Shown: piece by piece, positions 34,401 through 43,460 of the stretch | Position numbering within the stretch: position 1 is the first letter of the stretch | Layout: every line of letters starts with the position of its first letter | DNA from: SIG440 sp045586925 | GTDB lineage: Bacteria; Bacillota; Clostridia; Monoglobales; Monoglobaceae | Length of the DNA stretch: 64,000 nucleotides | Direction: 5' to 3' | NCBI GenBank assembly: GCA_045586925.1 | Contig: JAZNBG010000042.1 | Span: 62,001-126,000 of the forward strand | Made by a program: the position numbers and the translations under genes | The notes under the pieces: generated by a model | Told to the model about the DNA's origin: nothing | The model's database searches: none | What the model saw: only the letters and a program-made list of their open reading frames with translations

Positions 34401-35307
34401 AAGGTGCCGGAAGAGTATGATATTTGTTGTCCTTCCAGAAGCGTATGCCACCCACCAGCATAACAAATTCATCATACAGCGTCTGGAACATAAACTCATT
34501 AACATCATACTGCATAGCTGTTTCAAACCGCTCAGGCGGCATAAGTCCGCTTGCTTCGTACTCTGCCAAATCTGATAAATATTCTGCGTCGGATAACACG
34601 GTGTCTGAAATATATGTGCGGTAGTCATCAATATACCAGTCGCTTCCGTCAACTGTTGAATGATTAAGCAGTATGATATCTACGGTTTTAACCGTTTGAT
34701 ACAGATTTACACTGCCGCAGTCCTTGTCGTCGATAAGCATTTGGAGTTTATTGTTCTCCAAATCGAACGCCATATCCATTTTGTACCAGGTGTCCGCTTT
34801 CAAGCCGGTATAAAAATCCTTGTTATTTACCGTTATCTTATCTGTTATTGAAAGAAACTTATAGTGGGTTCCGCCCTTTATGTAAGTTGCGTTATTTGCA
34901 ACGGTGTTATCGTGCCTCATAGCAATAGACTTTTCGTTTTCTGTATCACCAAGCATAAAACGCATACTTATTACAAAATTTTTATAAACCGGGGCAGCAT
35001 ACATACTGTGACTTGTAGTTCCTTCGGTAGTACTGCTACCCAAAAGTGCCGCCGCCTTATTTTCGGGGTTGTCGGCTTTGGGCATTGTTACAACCTTTGC
35101 ATTTGCCCCATCTAAAAAACCATAGGGTTTTTCCCCCTCTTTCTGTTTTTCGAAGTCCTTGTTAATATAAATCAGAACAGGCTTATCTGCTTCCACAGTT
35201 TCTGATGCATCTGATGCATATACAGGAACCATACCAGCGATAAAGCACAAGATAAGACACATACTAATCAGTTTTTTCATAACGTTATTGCATTTTAAAT
35301 ATCTCAT
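31420..35307 (-). CDS. Secreted heparinase II/III-like polysaccharide lyase with accessory domains
   Basis: 1,295 aa. Signal peptide to about residue 31; LamG/jelly-roll-like domain about 45-235; copper-amine-oxidase-like domain about 290-400 (VVVVPMRAFAESFGAEVNW); alpha-toroid with alginate-lyase/heparinase features about 455-760 (HPRLLFTDWDE, GNSAHGMAYIYDW, NLGNSGNQPVV); heparinase II/III beta-sheet domain with HGHTDSGSFQLD near 821-832; a C-terminal F5/8-type (discoidin) carbohydrate-binding domain about 1165-1295. Such enzymes cleave uronic-acid polysaccharides by beta-elimination, giving the unsaturated ends that GH88 removes. It follows the ABC permease genes by 31 nt. RBS AGAGGTG. Confidence 0.85.
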   Translation of the reverse strand: MRYLKCNNVMKKLISMCLILCFIAGMVPVYASDASETVEADKPVLIYINKDFEKQKEGEKPYGFLDGANAKVVTMPKADNPENKAAALLGSSTTEGTTSHSMYAAPVYKNFVISMRFMLGDTENEKSIAMRHDNTVANNATYIKGGTHYKFLSITDKITVNNKDFYTGLKADTWYKMDMAFDLENNKLQMLIDDKDCGSVNLYQTVKTVDIILLNHSTVDGSDWYIDDYRTYISDTVLSDAEYLSDLAEYEASGLMPPERFETAMQYDVNEFMFQTLYDEFVMLVGGIRFWKDNKYHTLPAPLREEDGVVVVPMRAFAESFGAEVNWSPDGTVINYNGNALRVVPGNETYWINGRPSKLYHPITVEKGITFIQLDVLTNFFEVDYVRQGDLISFTGDVECIYDWSPKLDNPTKDTDYIGLPANVMKQITNSLTFLRPTPEDIKKAFAETNPDDRHPRLLFTDWDEVKANMEKEPAYKAGVERMINIADSYFEEEPVVYNLYDGLRGKFPQQILDRGRNLSFAYKITGDEKYKDRLWDEVQVIYDTFPDFNPGHALDPGNSAHGMAYIYDWMYDVWNEEELSKVEAIIERNVIPHFASACRSASPIYKSGAYASFLNLGNSGNQPVVIMAGGLAAATAYYDKDPDLCADMISLMIQGIENSCLDFAPDGGWEEGGSYWVYTTNSLPVLINNLISALGTDFSICESPGLMETAYFPVSLQGSKESFKAGDDSGVGKTHAYQLFVARQTDDYALAKFYKENNKSYDIITLSSYIFDTEIEAAGAVDTEMEKDYFFNGLQQVTMRSGLDKTDTAVFFHGGTNTDGHGHTDSGSFQLDMLGERWAGRIGHESYNLVNFGSATGGGEYQDFNIMAQYYRNKGESKNQVIANYGSIYGDLAKEGEAKVVKQLHTDTGAYAIMNLTTNNPVYECGLRGIMLNRTTGEVVVEDDYRATEEADFWWMMTTDAEIELSDDGKSAVLTKNNQRIWVSIINGCDEIFEVIEQKPLSVLYPEIYGHVLTPEVQTPVEEQFKRLAIHNPKTDHFNVSVAFSPLGSTETEPAIKPEYMPMARWKLDDNATRGRLDGVTVNGEPLAGFKPDKYSYNINVISEKTEIPEIAYTVSDKYEVVVQNAETIPGTTTIVLKTDGYVVGRYSFVITPLNNTATFLNDKQLPVQEFWASSEPQPDNAALNLFDGKLSTKYATDEYSGNVIVDYGAVHTISEVKMAFTNGNKRTENFKIEYSVDGNNWIVAYEGTNSGTTLDHESYDMKNVSARYIKVSFFGNSQATTWVSVAELCAFTN

Positions 35308-35338
35308 TTATTCACCTCTTCTCATCATAATACCCGAA

Positions 35339-36214
35339 TTACCCTTTAACAGCACCAATCATTACACCTTTAACGAAATAGCGCTGAATGAACGGGTACA
35401 GAACAAGCATCGGAATTGCAGATACCAGAATACTTGCAAACACGAAGGTTTGTTCTGTAACTTCTGCTGACCCTGAATCTATACTTGCCTGCTTGAATTC
35501 AGGAACCTTTAACTCAACAATCAGTTTTTTGATAAACACTTGCAAGGGTATTTTAGAATCATCATTAAGCAAAATCATAGGCCACATAAATGAATTCCAG
35601 TTTGATATGGCGTAAAACAGTGAAATACATGCGATAGATGGGCCCGATAACGGAATTACAATCTGCAACAAAATTCTGAACAGACTGGCACCGTCAATTG
35701 CCGCCGCCTCTTCCAACGAACGCGGAATTGATTTAAAGAAATTCCGCATCAGTATAAGGTTAAAGGGATTAATGATAAAACCTATCAGCATTACCAGACG
35801 TGTATTTAAGAGACCGAAATCTCTGAAATTCAAATATGTCGGTATCATTCCGGCACCAAACCAGAGTGTAATTGTAACCGCAATATTCAGCAGTTTTCCG
35901 CCGGGCAGATTATCTCTTGAAAGTACAAAGGCACTTAAAATAGTCACCATCATAGAAATCATTGTACCGGCAATAGTATAGAAAAAGCTGTTTGCATAAG
36001 AAATCCAAACATCACTCATACCGAGAATATGCTTATATGCCGCTAATGTAAATCCCTTAGGGAAAAGAACAACATCGCCTCTTTCAACTGCAAGGGGGGT
36101 ACTTAACGACGCCGAAATAACATATATCAGCGGATAAAGAATTATTAATGTAATTAATATAAGAAGAATTTCGTTAATTATGTAAAACGCTTTTTCCCCT
36201 TTTGATATTTTCAA
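35339..36214 (-). CDS. Carbohydrate ABC transporter permease (YtcP/LplC type)
   Basis: 291 aa, six predicted membrane segments, with the permease EAA loop RSLEEAAAIDGASLFRILLQ that docks the ATPase and the typical C-terminus FIQRYFVKGVMIGAVKG. The start is TTG at 36214 with GTGGTGA upstream. With the next upstream permease and the lipoprotein it forms an importer of the aldouronate/oligosaccharide class. No ATPase gene is nearby, so it probably uses a shared MsmX-like ATPase encoded elsewhere. Confidence 0.92.
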   Translation of the reverse strand: MKISKGEKAFYIINEILLILITLIILYPLIYVISASLSTPLAVERGDVVLFPKGFTLAAYKHILGMSDVWISYANSFFYTIAGTMISMMVTILSAFVLSRDNLPGGKLLNIAVTITLWFGAGMIPTYLNFRDFGLLNTRLVMLIGFIINPFNLILMRNFFKSIPRSLEEAAAIDGASLFRILLQIVIPLSGPSIACISLFYAISNWNSFMWPMILLNDDSKIPLQVFIKKLIVELKVPEFKQASIDSGSAEVTEQTFVFASILVSAIPMLVLYPFIQRYFVKGVMIGAVKG

Positions 36215-36254
36215 ATTTAATCACCACTTTATTTATAATGTACACCTGCGGTCA

Positions 36255-37193
36255 TTACCACAAGCCAACTTCCGTTGTTTTTTTGCTGACAAAATTCGCA
36301 ATTCCTACCAACAGCAAACCAATAAACGAATTAAACAAGCTCACCGCTGTAGAATAGGAGTAATCAGCATCAATCAAGCCACGTCTGTATACATATGTTC
36401 CCAAAACGTCACTCACATCATAGGTTGCAGGCTGCTGCAGCAGAAGAACGGTTTCGGTTGAAGAACCTAGGATTGAACCGATTCTCATAATAAGCATGGT
36501 CACAATTGTGGGCATAAGCTCCGGAAGAGTAATGTGCCATATCTGCCTGAATTTATTAGCGCCGTCAACAACTGCAGCCTCATAAAGCTCCATATCGATT
36601 CCTGAAAGGGCTGCCATATATACAATGGAGCCATATCCCAAGGTCTGCCAGATATTCATCACTACATAAATAGTTCTGAAATATTGGGGCTGTGCCAAGA
36701 AGAAAATTCTTTCACCACAAATTTTTTCCACTAATATAGAAATAATACCGGACTGCGGAGAAAGAAGGTTGATGACAATACCTGCCACAACAACAGTTGA
36801 TACAAAGTGGGGCATATAGCTTATCGTTTGTACCACTTTCTTTAATTTAGGGCGGCGCACCTCATTAAGCAACAATGCAAAAACAATCGGCAAGGGAAAT
36901 GAAAAAATCAACAGGTATATATTCAATATAAGGGTGTTTTTCAGTGTTCTGATAAAATACGGTGTACTTAAAAATTCCTTAAAATGCTTAAGGCCCACCC
37001 AGTCACTGCCACTTATCCCCTTAAAGAGACTGTAATCCTGAAATGCGATTACAAGTCCGCCCATGGGTTTATATACAAACAATATGAAATACAACAGAAA
37101 AGGAATCAACATCACATACATGGTAAGAACTTCTTTCCATCTGTAGCTTTTCTTCCGTCTGATGATACTGTTTGTCGAAAGTTCGTTTTTCAT
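36255..37193 (-). CDS. Carbohydrate ABC transporter permease (LplB type)
   Basis: 312 aa, six membrane segments after a short basic N-terminus. The EAA-like loop reads DMELYEAAVVDGANKFRQIW; other family marks are YKPMGGLVIAFQDYSLF and SYMPHFVSTVVVAG. Partner of the downstream permease (40-nt gap). RBS TAGGAGA. Confidence 0.92.
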   Translation of the reverse strand: MKNELSTNSIIRRKKSYRWKEVLTMYVMLIPFLLYFILFVYKPMGGLVIAFQDYSLFKGISGSDWVGLKHFKEFLSTPYFIRTLKNTLILNIYLLIFSFPLPIVFALLLNEVRRPKLKKVVQTISYMPHFVSTVVVAGIVINLLSPQSGIISILVEKICGERIFFLAQPQYFRTIYVVMNIWQTLGYGSIVYMAALSGIDMELYEAAVVDGANKFRQIWHITLPELMPTIVTMLIMRIGSILGSSTETVLLLQQPATYDVSDVLGTYVYRRGLIDADYSYSTAVSLFNSFIGLLLVGIANFVSKKTTEVGLW

Positions 37194-37273
37194 AAATTGT
37201 CTCCTAACTTAAATCCATTATGTGGGGCTGTCCTTTTAAAAGCAACCCCACATAACAACCTCCGAAAATGTTG

Positions 37274-38779
37274 CTATCTTCTATTGTATGCATTTTGCTG
37301 AAGCTCGATTAAACGCTTAATTCCGAATGATTCCAAACGAGAAATATATTCATCCCATGTCTGGTCTACATCGTTAGCACCCAATATCCACTTCTGCATC
37401 ATTTCATCGGTGTATGTATCAATATCTGTTTTTAACTTGGTGTATTCTGCAACTTCTGCCTTGGACATACGAGTGGTAACTGTCGGGAACTGTTCTACAA
37501 AGTAATCATTATCAACATACATCATCATACCTTCGTAAGCAATGTCATTTATCCACTGACGTTCATACGCAAAATCCTGTTGGAAGCCCATATCAAGCTG
37601 AGATCCGTATTGTTTAAGTACTTTTTGAACATCAAGCCCTTCTTTGAACTGGGGTTTGCCGTCTACCATATCATAATGAACACCTTCTTTACCAAAGTTC
37701 ATCAATCTGCTTCCGGCTTCACTGAGCCAGAAATCAAGATAGCGAACTGCCAACTCCAGATTTTTAGACGAAGCACTTACACCCCATCCGTATACATCAT
37801 TAATAGGTCTTCTCTGAAGCGCCACACCACTGGGAGGAGCCATAGGCAGGAATTTGATTCCGGGAACAGTTTCAGCCAAAGTGTCGTTATAAGCCGCTGT
37901 ACTGCCAAACCATTCAACACAAGCACCACCAAGGTTATCACCAAGTAGTTTAGCGCGAGGATTATCAGCACGTGTGAAAATCTCCTGGTCAATCAGACCT
38001 TCTTTATACCATTTAACAATGTTCTCCATTGCTGTTTTATAGTTTTCTTCATATGGGCCATACTTTATAACGCCATTATCTATATACCAATCAGGACGAG
38101 CTCCCCACAAGGGCATTAATTCATCTACTGCAGTTTTACCAAACAACGGAACCTCGTCTTTTTGGCCATTGCCATTGGGGTCATTGTTGCGGAATGCAGT
38201 AAGCACATTATACAACTGATCTGCACCTACAGGAGCCTTCAGATTCAGTTTATCCAGCCAGTCCTGACGGATAAACCAACCTGTACTTGCAATACCGCCC
38301 GGCATAAATGGTATATAATATATATTGCCGTCATATGCAGTAATATTTTCTTCAATCTGTGGATTTTCATCCAATACCTTCTTGAAGTTGGGCATGATAT
38401 CAAAATACTCATTTAAAGGAGCAAAGGCACCTTCAGATCCCAGCTGGTTAAATTCTATCGCATTGTAAGTCTGTACAATGTCGGGCATTTCTCCACCTGC
38501 TACCATAAGGTTAAATGCCTGAAAGAAATCCGAATTGCTCTTGGGGATAGTACATTCTAAACCCACATTTGTAAGTCTTGCTGCCTCTTTGAATGATTCG
38601 TGGCTACCGTCATCTGTATTCTTGTTTTGCTCGTAAAATGCCGTCAATACAGTATACTCTTCACACAGAGTATTTTCATTGGATACATGGTCGACATCCA
38701 CCGTTGCCTTTTTCGTACAAGCAACCATTGGCAGTGACATTACAACTGCAAGTGTTAAACATAAAATTTTCTTAAACAT
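37274..38779 (-). CDS. Extracellular solute-binding lipoprotein (LplA type)
   Basis: 501 aa. The lipoprotein signal has the lipobox PMVAC with Cys at about residue 21. The body is a family 1 solute-binding protein: GGEMPDIVQTYNA, GNIYYIPFMPGG, WFIRQDWLDKLNLKAPV, DPNGNGQKDEVPLFG (a calcium-loop-like segment often seen in this subfamily). It delivers oligosaccharides to the two permeases downstream. RBS TAGGAGG. Confidence 0.92.
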   Translation of the reverse strand: MFKKILCLTLAVVMSLPMVACTKKATVDVDHVSNENTLCEEYTVLTAFYEQNKNTDDGSHESFKEAARLTNVGLECTIPKSNSDFFQAFNLMVAGGEMPDIVQTYNAIEFNQLGSEGAFAPLNEYFDIMPNFKKVLDENPQIEENITAYDGNIYYIPFMPGGIASTGWFIRQDWLDKLNLKAPVGADQLYNVLTAFRNNDPNGNGQKDEVPLFGKTAVDELMPLWGARPDWYIDNGVIKYGPYEENYKTAMENIVKWYKEGLIDQEIFTRADNPRAKLLGDNLGGACVEWFGSTAAYNDTLAETVPGIKFLPMAPPSGVALQRRPINDVYGWGVSASSKNLELAVRYLDFWLSEAGSRLMNFGKEGVHYDMVDGKPQFKEGLDVQKVLKQYGSQLDMGFQQDFAYERQWINDIAYEGMMMYVDNDYFVEQFPTVTTRMSKAEVAEYTKLKTDIDTYTDEMMQKWILGANDVDQTWDEYISRLESFGIKRLIELQQNAYNRR

Positions 38780-38808
38780 AATACTTCCTCCTAAATTTAT
38801 AACATTGT

Positions 38809-41466
38809 TTATTTGTATATAATATAGTTCATTGGATAATTGTAGTAATAACGAACCAGAACTCTGGTGTAATTTGTTCCTGTGCTGTCAGACAAATAGT
38901 CCAGCATAACAGCCGGTCTACCTCGTGAAATATCTTCGGTGTCACAGTCGAAGGTTACAACCTTATTGTCATTCAAAGAGACAAAGTTCAGAACAAAACG
39001 TTCGTCAGTCGGTGTTCCGGCTGCGAAGCCTGTGGTACCCGCATATGCTTCAACAAAGGATGGGTCATCAGGTACGTTGTAAACGTGAGTCATGGTGATT
39101 TCTCGTTCTGTCACAGGTGTGCTGTATGGAGCCAACACCGTATCGGTTTCATAATCGTATACATGACCAAGCATCGTAGCCGTTCCCGTCATATCGATAT
39201 TGAATACACAAACGTCACCCTTTGTCAGTTCTGTCGGAACAACAACCTCCGGATCCAACATAATCTCAGCATATCCGTCACCCCAATAACCGCAGATCTT
39301 GCCACAGGCAACACCTTCTTCGTCAAGTACCTGCAGCACTTCTTCTACCAAAAACAGTTTTGTGTTCAAAGGTATCTCTGCTGTCGCCGTTTTATACATA
39401 ACCATAGCAGCACTCAACACATCATTCGGCTTTTCAACATAGCCTTCCATACTGTACTTTTCGTTGTCGCTGTTTTTCGGGCCGTCATCGTCAAGATAAT
39501 GGGTAACAGCAAAGTACTTATCTTCACTTGATTCCTGATTTTCCATAGGTACTCTGAAAATGGGAACCGTTTTAGCAATAGGATAACCGACTTCGTTAAA
39601 CATACCCGTATTGCCTCCGTGGTTCTTTATTGACAGTTCTACACCTGTAAATTTCTTAAATAAGCCTCCGCCAACAGGATTGGCCGTTTGCAATTCTTTC
39701 ACCATTCCATCTTCGTTCAATCGATATGTTACTACCTGTGAGGTTGTGCCGTCAGAGGGAAGGGCCAGGTTGCTCTTGATACCCGACAATGTGCTCTTGA
39801 TATTTTCGCTTTCCACTCTGCTCTCATCAATCATAATGTACTCGCCGCACATATATCTGCTAACGACGCCGTCGGTTGAAAGAATTCTCATACTTACGTC
39901 AACATCTCCGAATGTTCCGACCTTTTCTCTTACATCTATCAAATAGCCTAAAGAAAGAATATCTTCTAAGGCTTTAACCCAGACAACCTCGCCCAGTTCA
40001 TTAAGTGTAACCCTGTAATTAAAATTCACTTTAAGAAGTGCCTTCTTTTCAGCGGGAAGGCCTTTGGAATATAAATATGTGTTGTCACTTCCATCACCAA
40101 AGCCATCATCACGCATAACTTTTACTGTCATATCTTTTGTGTCTGTCATCAGCACTACTGTCAGGACATTTTTATCCAGACTTTCAGCTACGGCAATAAC
40201 GTCACCTTTTTTAAGGTCTCCTATTAAACAAGGGTTGCCCTTCATATCTTTTAATGTTACAAACTCTGTTTCTTCAACATTGATGTCAACAGACTTACCG
40301 TAGATTTGGCCCTTTAGCGCATCAACCGCAATAATCTCGTCATACACAAAATCATTTATTATAACAAAATCATATCCTTTGGCATCATCGCTGTTTATAA
40401 GCTGTACGCTTCCGTTGAAGTTCCCGATATGGCTATCAATATCAGCCGATATACGGCTTCCGTTATAGATGATATCGGCACCGCTATCTATTAAATATGT
40501 CTTTTCACGGCCACTTTCATTCACAGCATCAATTTTGCTTGCATCGGCACGTACTATATCTGCGGTATACAATATAACTACCGTCTCAGAATTATTCAGA
40601 GCAAAGGTTATCAATTCTTTTTCATCTTCATTTTTAGCTTGCTTGTAATAATATTTTATCTCGTAGCCAAGATAATTGAGAATTTCCTTATTGCTTTGTA
40701 TATGTACCTCTTCACCACCGATAAGAACTCTTTCACCGCTTGGCTCGTATTCAGGGTCTAATGAAATATGGTTGTCAGACTGTACAATGCCTTTATCAGT
40801 ATAAATGTCGTGATAATATGATAAAAACGTTACGTCTTCATCAACTTTAAAATCGGCATATCCGTTGCCCATCCCCGTGATTATGCTGACAGGTGTATCT
40901 AATGAATTATAAATCATATGAACCATGCTCTGTCTGGTTAATGGCCCATTCATATTTATAGTCACACCATCCAACAGTTTCAACTCATTCGCTACATTGA
41001 TATATCCCGTCGGGTATCCGGTTACTTCTGCCTTCCATCCGTAACCTAAAGCGGTTACCATAATTTTTATAAAATGTTCCGGCATAATTCCTTCTTCAGG
41101 CTCGAACAAGCCGTTGCCAACGCCAACCATAAGTCCCGCCCCCACGGCAATACCTATAGACTGGGCATATTCATAATAGTCTGGAACATCATAAAATATA
41201 TCAGCCACATCAACTGCCACTCCGCTGTCATAGCCAAATAATTTAACTAACGCCGCTGCTGCTTCGCTGCGTTTAACAACGGCAGTTTCATCAAAAAATG
41301 CTCCGCCTTCAGTATATAAGTCAAACAACCCTAACTGCTTCAACTGGTTGACGCGTTCCTCTGTTTCACCGTCATTGAACACAACACTTTCAGATGCATA
41401 TGCTACATTCATCAAAGAAACAGACAAGATACAAACCGTCAAAAGAATACTGATTAGTCTTCTCAT
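38809..41466 (-). CDS. Large SLH-domain surface protein
   Basis: 885 aa. Signal peptide to about residue 25, then S-layer-homology repeats over about 35-200 (VKRSEAAAALVKLFGY, FYDVPDYYEYAQSIGIAVGAG, GPLTRQSMVHMIYNS), which tether proteins to pyruvylated wall polymers. The remaining 680 residues are beta-rich repeats (GDLKKGDVIAVAES-type) with no recognised enzyme motif. Position directly upstream of the binding lipoprotein suggests capture of the polysaccharide at the surface. RBS TAGGAGG. Confidence 0.8.
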   Translation of the reverse strand: MRRLISILLTVCILSVSLMNVAYASESVVFNDGETEERVNQLKQLGLFDLYTEGGAFFDETAVVKRSEAAAALVKLFGYDSGVAVDVADIFYDVPDYYEYAQSIGIAVGAGLMVGVGNGLFEPEEGIMPEHFIKIMVTALGYGWKAEVTGYPTGYINVANELKLLDGVTINMNGPLTRQSMVHMIYNSLDTPVSIITGMGNGYADFKVDEDVTFLSYYHDIYTDKGIVQSDNHISLDPEYEPSGERVLIGGEEVHIQSNKEILNYLGYEIKYYYKQAKNEDEKELITFALNNSETVVILYTADIVRADASKIDAVNESGREKTYLIDSGADIIYNGSRISADIDSHIGNFNGSVQLINSDDAKGYDFVIINDFVYDEIIAVDALKGQIYGKSVDINVEETEFVTLKDMKGNPCLIGDLKKGDVIAVAESLDKNVLTVVLMTDTKDMTVKVMRDDGFGDGSDNTYLYSKGLPAEKKALLKVNFNYRVTLNELGEVVWVKALEDILSLGYLIDVREKVGTFGDVDVSMRILSTDGVVSRYMCGEYIMIDESRVESENIKSTLSGIKSNLALPSDGTTSQVVTYRLNEDGMVKELQTANPVGGGLFKKFTGVELSIKNHGGNTGMFNEVGYPIAKTVPIFRVPMENQESSEDKYFAVTHYLDDDGPKNSDNEKYSMEGYVEKPNDVLSAAMVMYKTATAEIPLNTKLFLVEEVLQVLDEEGVACGKICGYWGDGYAEIMLDPEVVVPTELTKGDVCVFNIDMTGTATMLGHVYDYETDTVLAPYSTPVTEREITMTHVYNVPDDPSFVEAYAGTTGFAAGTPTDERFVLNFVSLNDNKVVTFDCDTEDISRGRPAVMLDYLSDSTGTNYTRVLVRYYYNYPMNYIIYK

Positions 41467-41491
41467 ATTACATCCTCCTATAAAAATTCCG

Positions 41492-43156
41492 TTAATTTGC
41501 TGTCAGCATCAAAGAATAAACCATCTTGGCAGCTTCAGCACGTGTTAAAGAGTCCTTGGGGCAGAAGAAATTATTTCCCTTTCCGTTTATAATCCCTGCT
41601 CCGCCTAGATAAGCAACTGCTTCTTTTGCAAAATCAGACACGGCTCCATCATCTGCAAAGTTCTTTTTCTTTTGTTCATCAATATTCATTTGCTTATATC
41701 GCATTACCCGGTAACACATTGCTGCCATTTCTTCACGGGTAATGGTTTGGTCTACGCCAAATGTTGTTTCATCCACTCCGTTTACCACGCCTGTCTGAAC
41801 AGCCGCTGATACGTAAGAATGTGCCCAGTGTGTAGCAGGAACATCTGAAAAAGCGGTTTGCGCATTTTGAGCTTTAATTTTCAGAGCACCTGTAAGAATT
41901 TTTACAAATTCGCCTCTAGTGATGTGATCATCCGGTGCAAATACTCCTGTTTCCTTGCCTGACACAATTCCCCGTTGTGCAAGGCCAAGAATACTCGCCT
42001 GCGCCCATTCATGATTTGCAATATCATTAAAGATAACCTGTGGGGCCGGTACAGTGTTTTGGGGTATAAGTGCTATATCAACCTTTGAGCTTTCTCTTCC
42101 ACCCGAGCCGCCTGAAACCTTGGAATCATTGGAATTTTTCTTTCTCAGATATTTTTGATACGTTTCCTCACACAATTCTTTCAAACGTGCTGTGTTGGTA
42201 TAATCTGCCGAAAACGCTTCCTTTTGGAATTCGTCATAGTAACTGCCCAACTTTTTGTACTTTTCAATATCTAGCTCTAAGAAATCGTTATTTCCTTCTG
42301 CTAACTCAAATTTTTCACTATAATTGTACAGTTGATTAAGCTCATTGGTTAGCACAATATCATAAAGCTTATTCCAGAATTCCTCAAAACTTTCAAAGGG
42401 TTTGCCATACATTTTATCAAGAACCGCTTCCCGTTCTTCGGTAGTGTAACCTTCAAAAATTGTTAATGCATTTTTGTTTTTGTGAGCTAAATACGATGCG
42501 TACTGTTCATCCAGCGCCTCATCGTAACTCTCTGCATAATTTGTCATCAGTGCTGATAATTCAGCAGCAGAGGAAGTCCCTTCACATTCAACAAGAAATT
42601 TTGCCACATTATATCCGGCGGTAAAATCAGCAATACCTGTATATTGTTCGCCATCCAATGCCTTAGCCATCACACCGCTGCTGTTTAACGTGCGAAATTC
42701 TGTTGTGTTAATCTGCAGCACCTTTACTGCGGTTGCTTCCTCGATGTCTCCGGCAACAGCTTTGTCCACAATACCTGCAATACTGCTTTCGCCGTTAATC
42801 AGCGCAATCGCCGCAGCTATTTCCCCTGCCGTAGATTTATATAAAGGAACCGGGCTCTTTAGATTTCCGGATTCCGAAACAGATGCAACTGCATCTCCGT
42901 TCTGTGCTAAATCAAAGATGAATTTATAATATCCATTTTCATCTGTTAAGGTTTGTTTAACAAAGATAACATTATTCTCTGTATCAGAAACACTCAGGGT
43001 CACTATTTGTCCCGTTCTTTTGATGTCGGTATTTCCTGATAACGTGAATTCGCTGTCCCCACCTTTGTAGTTTAACGTAACTGCTCTGGCTGTATGCGAA
43101 AAAGACAACAAAGCAACCAATCCGCACACAAGTACTGTTTTAGAAAATTTACGCAT
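41492..43156 (-). CDS. SLH-domain surface protein heading the gene train
   Basis: 554 aa. Signal peptide to about residue 26, an Ig/CNA-B-like beta domain (about 28-110), a helical middle (about 110-350) and three C-terminal SLH repeats (about 375-554: HEWAQASILGLAQRGIVSG, ITRGEFVKILTGAL, ITREEMAAMCYRVM, LTRAEAAKMVYSLM). It is the first gene of the roughly 30-kb minus-strand train, with spacings of 25-80 nt to the following genes. RBS AAAAAGGAGATG. Confidence 0.85.
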   Translation of the reverse strand: MRKFSKTVLVCGLVALLSFSHTARAVTLNYKGGDSEFTLSGNTDIKRTGQIVTLSVSDTENNVIFVKQTLTDENGYYKFIFDLAQNGDAVASVSESGNLKSPVPLYKSTAGEIAAAIALINGESSIAGIVDKAVAGDIEEATAVKVLQINTTEFRTLNSSGVMAKALDGEQYTGIADFTAGYNVAKFLVECEGTSSAAELSALMTNYAESYDEALDEQYASYLAHKNKNALTIFEGYTTEEREAVLDKMYGKPFESFEEFWNKLYDIVLTNELNQLYNYSEKFELAEGNNDFLELDIEKYKKLGSYYDEFQKEAFSADYTNTARLKELCEETYQKYLRKKNSNDSKVSGGSGGRESSKVDIALIPQNTVPAPQVIFNDIANHEWAQASILGLAQRGIVSGKETGVFAPDDHITRGEFVKILTGALKIKAQNAQTAFSDVPATHWAHSYVSAAVQTGVVNGVDETTFGVDQTITREEMAAMCYRVMRYKQMNIDEQKKKNFADDGAVSDFAKEAVAYLGGAGIINGKGNNFFCPKDSLTRAEAAKMVYSLMLTAN

Positions 43157-43460
43157 TCCCTCATCTCCTTTTTCTGTTATTGTTTAACAACTATTGTGTC
43201 AAGAATATAAATTTCACAAACACACAGTAATTTTATATTTCAATTATAACATCTGCACTTTTAAAAGAAAATCTACAATTTGGAGCATTAATAACCATTT
43301 TCGATTATTTACTCCAAAACATTCCACTTCAGCCTTTTTAATGCTTTTCAGCATACTGGAAATCTTGCCCGAAAAGCAAATCAATATTTTTATTAATAAG
43401 GAATTTGCAATTTCTCATTAATAAAAATACCGCTGACCAATTTGCAGTCAGCGGTATAAA
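43157..43460. promoter_or_regulatory. Upstream region of the first polysaccharide gene train
   Basis: Besides the terminator at 43,427-43,457 the stretch holds a TATAAT box on the minus strand (43,248-43,243) without a convincing -35 box, and, 33 bp further upstream, a 7-bp inverted repeat TTTGGAG/CTCCAAA (43,281-43,320) that could bind an activator such as the AraC-type regulators nearby. A weak -35 box plus a dyad fits positive control. Confidence 0.4.
43427..43457 (-). terminator. Rho-independent terminator after the acyltransferase-like gene
   Basis: ATACCGCTGAC pairs with GTCAGCGGTAT (11 bp perfect) and on the minus strand is followed by TTTTTATT. It separates the Gfo/acyltransferase unit from the SLH-led gene train. 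Confidence 0.88.

Noticed and set aside
31420..35307. Copper amine oxidase
   Set aside because: Only the small N-terminal-like domain is present, as in many exported Clostridia proteins; the enzyme part is heparinase-like and no amine oxidase catalytic domain is visible.
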